DNA of 9,118 nt from Synergistaceae bacterium (GCA_009784305.1 WRBZ01000028.1:1-9118); one strand, 5' to 3'; shown: positions 1-6,462, counted from the stretch's first letter. Notes: a model not told the origin generated them from the letters alone. Numbers and translations are program-made.

Positions 1-45
1 ATAACAGATGTTAAGCTATGCTCAGCAGAACCTGTCAGCCGATAA
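1..45 (+). CDS. Possible C-terminal tail of an upstream gene (partial)
   Basis: Frame 1 is open from the window edge for 14 codons and ends in TAA at 43-45; the other two plus-strand frames close within the first 12 bases. If real, this gene would end 27 bases before the transporter start and could belong to the same operon. The fragment (reading ITDVKLCSAEPVSR) is too short to assign to a family, and an open stretch of this length is easily due to chance. Confidence 0.25.
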   Translation: MTDVKLCSAEPVSR

Positions 46-59
46 AAGTTTCATTGAAC

Positions 60-63
60 GGAG
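60..63 (+). promoter_or_regulatory. Ribosome binding site deciding the transporter start
   Basis: GGAG lies 9 bases before ATG at 73 but only 3 bases before the longer-frame GTG at 67. The spacing favours the ATG. Confidence 0.6.
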
Positions 64-72
64 CGTGTGACA

Positions 73-1314
73 ATGCAGGAACAAAAGAGTTTTTTTGCAC
101 CACCATTTTTAAAACTTTTTATACCTTTTGGATTGACCTATTTCCTGTCAATTTTTTTAGGCAGCGCGAACGCGATTATGTCGCCGATATTGATTGAAAC
201 ATTCAGTTTATCCCCAATCAATCTTGGTTTCATGTCCTCTATTTACCTGGTATTTTTCGGGATCACACAAATCCCTTTAGGCGTTATGCTTGATCGTTAT
301 GGTGCAAGCAGAACATTAGCACCGCTTTTGTTATTTGCCGTAGCTGGCACGATCATTTTTGCGATGTCCGGAGGCTTGGTCTCCTTGGCTTTATCGCGCG
401 CATTGCTTGGAATTGGGCTTGCCGGCTGCTTGATGTCCGCATTCAAAGGATACGCAGATTGGCTTGACAAAGAGAAGCTGCCTATTGTCTACGGCATTCA
501 ATCATTTATGGGCGGACTCGGTGGAATGATTGCAACACGCCCTCTTGCTATCGCCTTTGAAGTTATAAACTGGCGTGTTATCTTCGCAATTTTTGCCGTT
601 GGGCTTTTTATTGTAGCCGGAATGGTATTTTTCATTGTCCCGCATAAGCCGGCGAAAACCGGAACGGAGAGGACTTCAGTATTCCGGCAGTTCATTGAGA
701 TGATCAGCTTCGCTGCTGATCGGCGGTTTTGGGCCGTGGCGCCAATTGTAACAGTGTCCCAGACAGTTCTATTTACTTATTCATTTCTCTGGCTTGGCCC
801 TTGGATGAGGGATGTTGCTTTGTTCTCCGAAGCGCAAGCCGGACGATATTTGTTTTTTACTTCAGGAGGAATAGCAGCGGGTTATTTTCTGAATGGCGTG
901 CTGGCGGATATTTTCAAGCGAAAAGGCTGGTTGTCTTTGGAAACCCTGTACTTGATTTCCGGCGTCCTTTTAACGCTTCTTTTAACAATAATTGCTTTTG
1001 GAGAGCCTCTTATCTGCGCACCGCTTTGGTCTATTGTCATGTTCTTTTCGGCAATGACAATGATCGCTTATCCTCTTATGCGAAATAGATTTGAAACTGG
1101 CGAAGTGGGTCGCGTTCTATCTCTGTTAAATTTGGCGATCTTCGTAATGTCTTTTTTTATGCAATGGCTAGTCGGAGCGATCCTCGAACTCTACCCTATA
1201 GAAAACGGTCATTTTTCGCCCATAGGGTACAAAATGGGACTCTTAGTCATCATAATACTAAATTTAGCTGCAATAATTCACTTTTGTTGCAATAAAAGAT
1301 ATAATGTTTCATAG
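73..1314 (+). CDS. Major facilitator superfamily (MFS) transporter, substrate unknown
   Basis: This is a 413-residue integral inner-membrane protein of usual MFS length. About twelve hydrophobic segments can be read, six on each side of a charged cytoplasmic loop near residues 192-220 (PHKPAKTGTERTS and following). The loop between TM2 and TM3 carries the MFS motif A, read as GVMLDRYGASR near residues 70-80. A weaker copy (GVLADIFKRKG) occurs at the equivalent place in the second half. ATG at 73 was chosen over an in-frame GTG at 67 because the GGAG is 9 bases from the ATG. MFS proteins are secondary carriers driven by ion gradients, but nothing here fixes substrate or direction. The gene downstream, 60 bases away on the same strand, is a cysteine synthase-like enzyme, so an amino acid or related small metabolite is a reasonable guess and no more. 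The reading frame is intact. Confidence 0.9.
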   Translation: MQEQKSFFAPPFLKLFIPFGLTYFLSIFLGSANAIMSPILIETFSLSPINLGFMSSIYLVFFGITQIPLGVMLDRYGASRTLAPLLLFAVAGTIIFAMSGGLVSLALSRALLGIGLAGCLMSAFKGYADWLDKEKLPIVYGIQSFMGGLGGMIATRPLAIAFEVINWRVIFAIFAVGLFIVAGMVFFIVPHKPAKTGTERTSVFRQFIEMISFAADRRFWAVAPIVTVSQTVLFTYSFLWLGPWMRDVALFSEAQAGRYLFFTSGGIAAGYFLNGVLADIFKRKGWLSLETLYLISGVLLTLLLTIIAFGEPLICAPLWSIVMFFSAMTMIAYPLMRNRFETGEVGRVLSLLNLAIFVMSFFMQWLVGAILELYPIENGHFSPIGYKMGLLVIIILNLAAIIHFCCNKRYNVS

Positions 1315-1324
1315 TGTTTCTATT

Positions 1325-1349
1325 TGCAAAGCGAAGCTTTTACTTTGCA
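1325..1349 (+). promoter_or_regulatory. Inverted repeat between transporter and PLP-enzyme gene
   Basis: TGCAAAG (1325-1331) is perfectly complementary to CTTTGCA (1343-1349), leaving an 11-base loop. A shorter alternative hairpin, AAAGC (1328-1332) with GCTTT (1336-1340), would compete with it. No T-run follows, so it is not a standard terminator. It ends about 10 bases before the ribosome binding site of the next gene, where it could act as an operator, an RNA-processing or stability element, or nothing at all. Confidence 0.35.
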
Positions 1350-1358
1350 TAATTTAAT

Positions 1359-1367
1359 GGGGGAGAG
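1359..1367 (+). promoter_or_regulatory. Ribosome binding site of the PLP-enzyme gene
   Basis: The purine run GGGGGAGAG contains GGAG at 1362-1365, 9 bases before ATG at 1375. The longest open frame begins at TTG 1324, but this site lies inside that extension. The site is too far (18 bases) from the next ATG at 1384. It therefore fixes the start at 1375. Confidence 0.75.
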
Positions 1368-1374
1368 AACAAAT

Positions 1375-2331
1375 ATGTCAATAATGAAAAGCGTGCTTGA
1401 AGCTATCGGCAACACTCCACTGGTAAGCCTCGAACGTCTGGTAAAACACTGGAATCTGGACGGGCGTATATTGGCTAAGCTTGATTACCTGAACCCCACA
1501 GCCAGTAAAAAAGACCGAATTGCACTCGGAATGATAAGGGACGCTGAACGTAAAGGGGTTTTAAAACCAGGGCAGACGGTTATTGAGGAAACAAGCGGAA
1601 ATACCGGTAATGGACTGGCTCTTGTGTGTTCAGTTTTAGGGTATCCTTTTATAGCTGTTATGTCAAAAGGCAACTCTGTCGAGCGGGTTCGGGTGTCACG
1701 AGCGTTAGGGGCAAAAGTAGTTCTGGTAGAACAATCTCCAAATTCCAAACCAGGGGCGGTAAGCTCGGATGACCTTAATTTGGTAATGAATGAAACCGCG
1801 CGGCTTGCTAAAGAGCTTGGAGCTTTTCTGGTAGGACAATTCGAGAACTCAAGTAACGCAACCGCCCAAGAGATTACAGGAGATGAAATGTGGGAACAAT
1901 CAGGAGGAACCATTGACGCAATAGCTGATTTTGTCGGAACAGGTGGCGGATTCGCCGGTATAGCGGCTTCAATCAAACGTCATAATCCAAATGCTCACTG
2001 TTATCTTGTAGAGCCTGAAGATGTCCCTTATTACAGCGGTAAGAAAGCTGAAGAAGGGGCGAAACACAGGATACAAGGAGGCGGTTACGCCCGTGAAGTT
2101 CCATTTCTTGATCGCTCATTAATAACGGATTGCGTAGGAGTTTCCGACAATGAAGCCATGGACTGTGCAAGGATTCTTTCAAGTATGGAAGGCATTCTTG
2201 CAGGTTTTTCTTCAGGGGCTCATATTGCAGCTGCCAAAAAATTACTGGAAGGACCGGAAAAAGGAAAAACTATTGCCGTAGTGATGTGTGACAGCGGACT
2301 TAAATATTTAAGCACGGACCTGTTTCCCTAA
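1375..2331 (+). CDS. PLP-dependent cysteine synthase-like enzyme (fold type II)
   Basis: This 318-residue cytoplasmic enzyme belongs to the cysteine synthase / cystathionine beta-synthase family, whose members do beta-replacement on serine derivatives with pyridoxal phosphate. Visible landmarks are IGNTPLV at 11-17, the PLP-lysine region NPTASKKDR at 40-48 (Lys46 aligns with the Schiff-base lysine of the usual SVKDR), TSGNTG at 73-78 (substrate carboxylate loop), QFEN at 155-158, the PLP-phosphate loop GTGGGF at 188-193, SSGA near 279-282, and DSGLKYLSTDLF at the C-terminus. Length is normal for CysK. The SKKDR form in place of SVKDR, NSSNATAQEITGDE in place of the usual NPANPxxHxxTTGPE, and a mid-protein segment with no clear CysK match suggest a side branch, not the housekeeping O-acetylserine sulfhydrylase. 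I recall SKKDR-type homologues annotated only as cysteine synthase family proteins. Substrate is therefore left open. Probably co-transcribed with the transporter upstream. Confidence 0.9.
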   Translation: MSIMKSVLEAIGNTPLVSLERLVKHWNLDGRILAKLDYLNPTASKKDRIALGMIRDAERKGVLKPGQTVIEETSGNTGNGLALVCSVLGYPFIAVMSKGNSVERVRVSRALGAKVVLVEQSPNSKPGAVSSDDLNLVMNETARLAKELGAFLVGQFENSSNATAQEITGDEMWEQSGGTIDAIADFVGTGGGFAGIAASIKRHNPNAHCYLVEPEDVPYYSGKKAEEGAKHRIQGGGYAREVPFLDRSLITDCVGVSDNEAMDCARILSSMEGILAGFSSGAHIAAAKKLLEGPEKGKTIAVVMCDSGLKYLSTDLFP

Positions 2332-2341
2332 TAATGTAGAG

Positions 2342-2368
2342 AAAAAAACGAGCGGCCTTTATGGCCGC
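2342..2368 (-). terminator. Rho-independent terminator of the dcw operon
   Basis: Read on the minus strand, GCGGCC, the loop ATAAA and GGCCGC form a perfect 6-bp GC-only stem (2352-2368), followed after three bases by seven T (2348-2342). The TAA stop codon of the SPOR gene (2361-2359) lies in the loop, so the upstream arm is coding sequence. On the plus strand the same hairpin has no T-run after it, so it should stop the minus-strand operon only. Confidence 0.85.
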
Positions 2369-3084
2369 ATCGGTACAACATATCCTTCAATGCCAATTGA
2401 ATTAATTCTTTTTAGAGCGTCATTAGGAGCAGCTTTGCTATTTCCAGGTGATACCATTACCTTAAAAAGAGGAATGTTTGCTCCTTCTTTAACAATTTTC
2501 ACATCTTTAACAATTTTTACATCATACCCCAATTGCGTGATTTTATTCTTAACGTTAACTGCCGAAGACTCTATTGAAAAAGCTCCTGCTTGAATCAACC
2601 AATTCTGCACTGTTGTATTAGGTGAAGTATTTTTTACAGGTTCAGTCTTTTTTAATTCGGTTTTCGCAGCCTCAATTCTTGCAGCTTCAGCTTTCGCCGC
2701 TTGGGCTCTCGCAGCCTCAATTCTTGCAGCTTCAGTTTTCGCTGCTTGGGCTCTCGCCGCCTCAACCCTTGCCGCTTCAGCTTTCGCCGCTTGGGCTTTC
2801 GCTGCCTCAACCCTTGCCGCTTCAGCTTTCGCTGCTTGGGCTTTCGCCGCCTCAACCCTTGCAGCCTCAGCTTTCGCCGGATCAACCATTGGATTTACAC
2901 GAGTCCCATTTGCCTGGGCATTTTTATTTGTGGAAGCAGTCAATAAATCAGCAGCTTGCACTTTGTTATCCGTAAAAAAAATATTTAAACTAAATACTAT
3001 AATTCCCAATGCTGAAGCAAACAGCAAAGGGAACATAACAGCCCCTATCGGGAAGGGGAAATTCCGCCTCTGGTTTGAAGTCAA
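2359..3084 (-). CDS. Membrane-anchored SPOR-domain protein with pentapeptide-repeat helix
   Basis: This 241-residue protein reads in three parts. A short basic N-terminus (NQRRN) precedes a single membrane segment at about 14-36, giving an N-in, C-out topology. Residues 70-144 are five 15-residue units, each made of three pentads of the pattern A-[KR]-x-[EQ]-A; this predicts one long charged helix like the middle of TolA. Residues 160-241 are a SPOR domain, with QAGAFS at 165-170 and, after a helix, LGYDVKIV and FKVMVSPG. SPOR domains bind glycan strands stripped of stem peptides at the septum. The gene follows ftsZ after one base, which suggests translational coupling and a division role similar to FtsN, though no FtsN activation motif is evident. 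The start is TTG at 3084, with a weak AGG 10 bases upstream. A later ATG (codon 17, preceded by AGGGG) would remove the basic N-terminus and cut into the membrane segment, so I prefer the TTG. The SPOR domain contains an internal six-residue duplication. Confidence 0.85.
   Translation of the reverse strand: MTSNQRRNFPFPIGAVMFPLLFASALGIIVFSLNIFFTDNKVQAADLLTASTNKNAQANGTRVNPMVDPAKAEAARVEAAKAQAAKAEAARVEAAKAQAAKAEAARVEAARAQAAKTEAARIEAARAQAAKAEAARIEAAKTELKKTEPVKNTSPNTTVQNWLIQAGAFSIESSAVNVKNKITQLGYDVKIVKDVKIVKEGANIPLFKVMVSPGNSKAAPNDALKRINSIGIEGYVVPMRP
2488..2523. repeat. 18-bp tandem duplication inside the SPOR domain
   Basis: Two adjacent 18-base copies (2488-2505 and 2506-2523) differ at one base (C at 2500, T at 2518). 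Translated on the minus strand they give DVKIVK twice in a row (residues 188-199). The unit is a whole number of codons, so the frame is kept. It lengthens the segment between the SPOR helix and the next strand by six residues. Confidence 0.9.
2653..2877. repeat. Five tandem 45-bp units encoding the Ala/Lys/Glu helix
   Basis: Five in-frame 45-bp units, of high identity in the central ones, encode residues 70-144 of the SPOR protein. Each unit is three 15-bp sub-units coding A-[KR]-x-[EQ]-A. Differences are mostly third-position (GCA/GCC/GCT alanine codons) or conservative (Val/Ile, Lys/Arg, Ala/Thr), and the last unit ends divergently (KTEL). The pattern fits expansion by slippage or unequal recombination, so copy number may vary between strains. 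Confidence 0.92.
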
Positions 3085-3085
3085 C

Positions 3086-4297
3086 TCATTGACGCCTGCC
3101 TCTTAACTGATTCTTTCTGATGACAGAGGGAATGTCATACGGTGTTTTAGGGATTCCCGGCACTGTAAAAATATCTTCTTCCGGCTGTAAATCAGTCTCT
3201 TCTATTGATAACAGAGGTCTTAATGGTCTTCCTCCTCCTCTTAAGCCTCTTAGAGGAACATCAGAAGGATTGCTGGCGGAAGTTTCTTTTAATGGATTCT
3301 GTTCCGGACGTTTAGCTGTAAATTTTTCCGAAAAACCGGTGGCAATAACTGTGATTCTCATTGAGCCGTTTAGTTCTTCGTTTATGGCATGCCCCCAAAT
3401 CACAATAGCATCTTCATCTGCGGTATCCTTAATAATATTGGCTGCTTTTTGCATCTCAAATATAGTAAGATCAGAGCCTCCGGAAACATTAAACAGAATC
3501 CCTTTAGCCCCCTTCAAGGAGATTGACATCAACGGCGACTTTATGGCTGCCTTAGCCGCTATTTCTGCACGGTTTTCTCCGTCTCCATGACCAATTCCCA
3601 TGATCGCGGACCCTGCGTTACGCATTACAGTTCTTATATCAGCAAAATCAACGCCTATCATTCCGGGTTTCAGGATAAGATCGGTAACGCCTTGGACCGC
3701 TTGCCTTAAGACATCATCAGCCAAACGGTAGGCATCAATTATTTTTGTTGTTTCATCCGCCAATGCCAAAAGTCTGTCATTCTCAACAACGAGCAGAGCA
3801 TCAACTTTCCCTCTGAGGTTTTCTATTCCCTGCTCAGCTATTCTGAAACGGGTTTTCATTTCAAAACTAAAAGGTGTTGTAACAACTGCAACTACAAGTG
3901 CACCTAACTCTCTCGCTGCTTCGGCTATTATCGGAGAAGCGCCGGTTCCGGTTCCTCCTCCCATGCCCGCTGTTATAAAAACCATATCGACATCAGCTAC
4001 ATGCTCTTTTATTCTTTCAAGAGATTCCTTTGCCGCATCGGCGCCAATAACCGGGTCAGAGCCGGCTCCCAAGCCTTTTGTAAGTTTTTCACCTAAAACT
4101 ATTTTAGTGCCGGCATCATTAGCATCAAGCGAACGGGCATCCGTATTCGCCGCTATAAATTCGACTCCATCGACTCCGCTGCGAATAATGTGGTTAAGCG
4201 CGTTTCCGCCGCCGCCACCCACACCGACAACTAAAATACGTTCCCGTTGTCTTGTAAAATCTACTGCTTTAAATGGTTGATCCTCATGCTCCAACAA
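3086..4297 (-). CDS. ftsZ: Cell division protein FtsZ
   Basis: This tubulin-like GTPase polymerises into the cytokinetic ring. With the start used here it has 403 residues. Clear landmarks are the N-terminal GVGGGGGNA loop (about 25-33), AANTDA (T3), the GTP signature GGGTGTG (about 113-119), TTPFSFE (T5 region), ADDVLRQAVQG, and the T7 loop near 213-220. The core ends near residue 323. A variable linker of about 60 residues follows, then the conserved C-terminal peptide DIPSVIRK that binds FtsA, and a basic tail (RGRRQ). The longest frame starts at GTG 4303, but GAGG at 4309-4306 would be only 2 bases away; it lies 8 bases from TTG 4297, which I take as the start. The TTG at 4294 is also possible. 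The T7 loop reads MIGVDFAD, with Gly where Asn is usual. The gene follows ftsA after about 60 bases and precedes the SPOR gene by 1 base. Confidence 0.97.
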   Translation of the reverse strand: MLEHEDQPFKAVDFTRQRERILVVGVGGGGGNALNHIIRSGVDGVEFIAANTDARSLDANDAGTKIVLGEKLTKGLGAGSDPVIGADAAKESLERIKEHVADVDMVFITAGMGGGTGTGASPIIAEAARELGALVVAVVTTPFSFEMKTRFRIAEQGIENLRGKVDALLVVENDRLLALADETTKIIDAYRLADDVLRQAVQGVTDLILKPGMIGVDFADIRTVMRNAGSAIMGIGHGDGENRAEIAAKAAIKSPLMSISLKGAKGILFNVSGGSDLTIFEMQKAANIIKDTADEDAIVIWGHAINEELNGSMRITVIATGFSEKFTAKRPEQNPLKETSASNPSDVPLRGLRGGGRPLRPLLSIEETDLQPEEDIFTVPGIPKTPYDIPSVIRKNQLRGRRQ

Positions 4298-4305
4298 GCA
4301 CACCC

Positions 4306-4310
4306 CCTCT
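4306..4310 (-). promoter_or_regulatory. Ribosome binding site deciding the ftsZ start
   Basis: AGAGG (4310-4306, continuing into a run of G) sits 8 bases before TTG 4297 but overlaps the space needed by GTG 4303. It supports the shorter 403-residue FtsZ. Confidence 0.6.
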
Positions 4311-4358
4311 GAGACAGGAATAGCAATAAAATGCCATTAACAACAATATGAATACTTT

Positions 4359-5666
4359 TTAAAAAAGATCCCCAATAATTGTTTTAATTTTTTCAACTAT
4401 CACTCCAATATGAGCAACGCGTTGATTTTTGTTTTCTCTTTGCCCGTGTTTACCCGCGCGGGCCAAAAAATCCCTCGGCGGTAACTTCAATTGGGATATA
4501 GGAGTCTCAATAAAACGGTAAGGGCTTGTCTCCTTTGTCAGGATATAACGCAAGACTCCATCCAAATTAACGTAACTGCTATCGTGACATCCTTTGGGCA
4601 TAACACGATAATCAAGAGGTACTCCAATTCTTACAGGTAATTTTAATATATCCGATACCAATTCATCAATACCCGGAGTTTTTGATACCCCTCCTGAAAG
4701 CACAACCCCTCCGGGGAACATAGCGGCTCCCAAAGAGTTGATCAAAGGGGCTACATGCTCCGTAAAAAGTTCCTCCAACCTGCATGAAATAATCTCTACC
4801 GCAGTATCCGTGTTTATAGCTTCATTACGATGCATTTCAACATTTTCAATTTCCAATACTTCATTCCCATTCGCAAAAAGCTTTTCTTTCAATTTTTCCG
4901 CTGTTCCTATCGGCAACCGCATTATGTAAGCAAGATCATTCGTAATGTGATCTCCGCCTATTGGGATAACCGACATCTTTATCGGACGTCCTTCCGAATA
5001 AAAGGCTATGCTTGTAGTCCCACCACCTATGCAAATAGAAATGACTCCTCTATCCATTTCGTCCTGAGTAAGTGAGCCTAAAGCGCTGGCTAAAGGTTTT
5101 ACCAATACCCCATTAACATTTACATCGGCGGATTGAACACAATTTACTATATTTTGGATAACGGTATTGGGGACGATAATCGTCTGTAACTCCATTTCCA
5201 AACGTAATCCCGTCATTCCAATAGGATCATCTATCCCTGCATTGCTGTCAATTGAATACTTGGTCGGAATAGTATGCAACGGAAACATGTTTGCAGGAAC
5301 GAGCAGTTCGCTTTGTGCAGCTTCTATTACTCTCTCTATATCATTTGTTGTAACAGGGCGCGTAATTTTCCCAAGAGAAACCATACCACGCGATACCAAA
5401 CTATGTATTTCCGTTCCACTGAACGAAACCGTAGCCGACGCAACTTTCACCCCTACCATATATTGAGTTTCACGTACTGCTCTCTTTATGGAGCGAACCG
5501 CCTGTTCAAAATTGACTATAACTCCCTTACGTATACCTTGCGCCGGGGCAGTCCCAATACCAATAATTTGCGCAGCTTGAGAATTGGGCTCTCTCTCCGC
5601 AACTATAACGGCTATTTTAGTTGTTCCTACATCAAGCCCTGCTAAAATTTCCGGCTCTCTGTTCAC
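4359..5666 (-). CDS. ftsA: Cell division protein FtsA
   Basis: This 435-residue actin-like protein tethers FtsZ to the inner membrane and recruits later division proteins. The phosphate-1 motif LDVGTTKIAV is at 11-20, the FtsA-specific SHS2/1C region follows from about 85 to 165, phosphate-2 is ICIGGGTTSIAF at 211-222, and the adenosine motif VVLSGGVSKTPG is at 321-332. The last 17 residues (IGVIVEKIKTIIGDLF region) form the expected amphipathic membrane-targeting helix. In phosphate-2 both acidic residues of the usual DIGGGTxD are replaced (Cys212, Ser219), which is odd for a nucleotide-binding protein. The start is GTG 5666, one base after the ftsQ stop. In-frame TGA lies just upstream at 5675-5673, so no longer start is possible. 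AAGGGAG at 5684-5678 is the likely ribosome site, 11 bases away. Confidence 0.96.
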   Translation of the reverse strand: MNREPEILAGLDVGTTKIAVIVAEREPNSQAAQIIGIGTAPAQGIRKGVIVNFEQAVRSIKRAVRETQYMVGVKVASATVSFSGTEIHSLVSRGMVSLGKITRPVTTNDIERVIEAAQSELLVPANMFPLHTIPTKYSIDSNAGIDDPIGMTGLRLEMELQTIIVPNTVIQNIVNCVQSADVNVNGVLVKPLASALGSLTQDEMDRGVISICIGGGTTSIAFYSEGRPIKMSVIPIGGDHITNDLAYIMRLPIGTAEKLKEKLFANGNEVLEIENVEMHRNEAINTDTAVEIISCRLEELFTEHVAPLINSLGAAMFPGGVVLSGGVSKTPGIDELVSDILKLPVRIGVPLDYRVMPKGCHDSSYVNLDGVLRYILTKETSPYRFIETPISQLKLPPRDFLARAGKHGQRENKNQRVAHIGVIVEKIKTIIGDLF

Positions 5667-5667
5667 A

Positions 5668-6462
5668 CTACTTCAGGCTCCCTTCATGTGCTCGGGTTAC
5701 AACAACTTTATCGGGATAAGACATATCTATAAGAATTTCTCTATCTCTCAAATCTATCTGTGGCAAAATTTGTTTTAATAGCATATCAATTTCGCTTATT
5801 TTATTCTCTTCTCCGTTAATTATCAAAAGAATTTTTCTCCCATTGATATTAAGCAAAATTCTTAGAAGTATCTCCCCTGTTCTTCTGTCAAAATCCACAT
5901 ATTCAACATCAGTATACCAGCTTTTAACTTTTATTATAGCTTCAAACCGCTCAAGCTCCTCAACCGAAAACATTGCAGGAAACACACCGTCAGGAGTAAT
6001 TGATTTCCCAATATCGGAGTATCGGGTTAATGCCTCTGAAACTTTCCAAACCGGAGATTTAAAATCCTTAAAAGAAAGTTCCGTTGCCCACATACAGCCT
6101 TCTTTTGATAAATGCCAGACATTCCCTCTCCACTCTATCTTAAGCCATGGCTCAATGTAAGAAACACGGGTGTGAAATATTCCAACGCCTTTAGCTTCAG
6201 TTGATACCTTCACAGGAATAGTTTTCTCCATTAAAGCACGGATTTGAGAAGACTTAAATACCAAAGCAGGCCAATATCTTATACATTCCGGAGGCAATAG
6301 TTCCCAGAAGCGCTTTTCCACCTCCGCATTCGGAGTTTCTAAAACATAACCATTCAAAGAGAAAAATCCAAAACTTTCAAAGAAAAAGAAGTAACTTCCA
6401 GCTAAAAAAGATAATATAAATACTAAAATATAATATCGGATACTCTTAACTTTAGAAGCCAA
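5668..6462 (-). CDS. ftsQ: Cell division protein FtsQ/DivIB (divergent)
   Basis: This 264-residue bitopic membrane protein has a short basic N-terminus, one aromatic-rich membrane segment (about 10-34) and an extracytoplasmic domain. FtsQ links the cytoplasmic ring to the septal synthases through FtsL and FtsB. Assignment rests on its position between murB and ftsA, length, topology, and weak family echoes: a segment ending IEWRGNVWHLSKEG (about 109-122), like the strand and turn after the POTRA domain, and the C-terminal IDLRDREILIDMSYPDKVVVT pattern (about 236-256). The POTRA consensus itself is not obvious by eye. The start is TTG 6462, overlapping the end of murB by 11 bases, with GAGG at 6475-6472, 9 bases upstream. 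The stop TAG is followed after 1 base by the ftsA GTG, so translation is probably coupled. Confidence 0.85.
   Translation of the reverse strand: MASKVKSIRYYILVFILSFLAGSYFFFFESFGFFSLNGYVLETPNAEVEKRFWELLPPECIRYWPALVFKSSQIRALMEKTIPVKVSTEAKGVGIFHTRVSYIEPWLKIEWRGNVWHLSKEGCMWATELSFKDFKSPVWKVSEALTRYSDIGKSITPDGVFPAMFSVEELERFEAIIKVKSWYTDVEYVDFDRRTGEILLRILLNINGRKILLIINGEENKISEIDMLLKQILPQIDLRDREILIDMSYPDKVVVTRAHEGSLK

Noticed and set aside
1324..1374. 17-codon N-terminal extension of the PLP enzyme from TTG 1324
   Set aside because: The extension contains the inverted repeat and the ribosome site for ATG 1375, and the family begins close to the IGNTPLV motif.
2652..2885. Minus-strand Arg/Lys-rich open frame in a second frame of the repeat
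   Set aside because: It is a frame-shifted shadow of the same repeats, with extreme composition and no plausible start signal. The frame used joins a membrane segment to a SPOR domain.
2622..2975. Plus-strand Leu/Pro/Gln-rich open frame opposite the repeat region
   Set aside because: It is the antisense reading of the Ala/Lys/Glu repeats. Repeats with a codon-multiple period keep several frames open, and no ribosome site or family match is seen.
3120..3590. 156-codon plus-strand open frame opposite ftsZ
   Set aside because: It is antisense to the conserved FtsZ core and tail, with no recognisable domain; the FtsZ frame is certain.
4311..4358. Possible internal ftsZ promoter in the ftsA-ftsZ gap
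   Set aside because: The gap is AT-rich and has TTGTTG- and TATTCC-like hexamers, but the matches are weak and expected by chance at this composition.
4361..4374. CTTTTTTAAAAAG palindrome at the ftsA stop as a terminator
   Set aside because: The stem would be AT-only with essentially no loop, so it would not form a stable hairpin.
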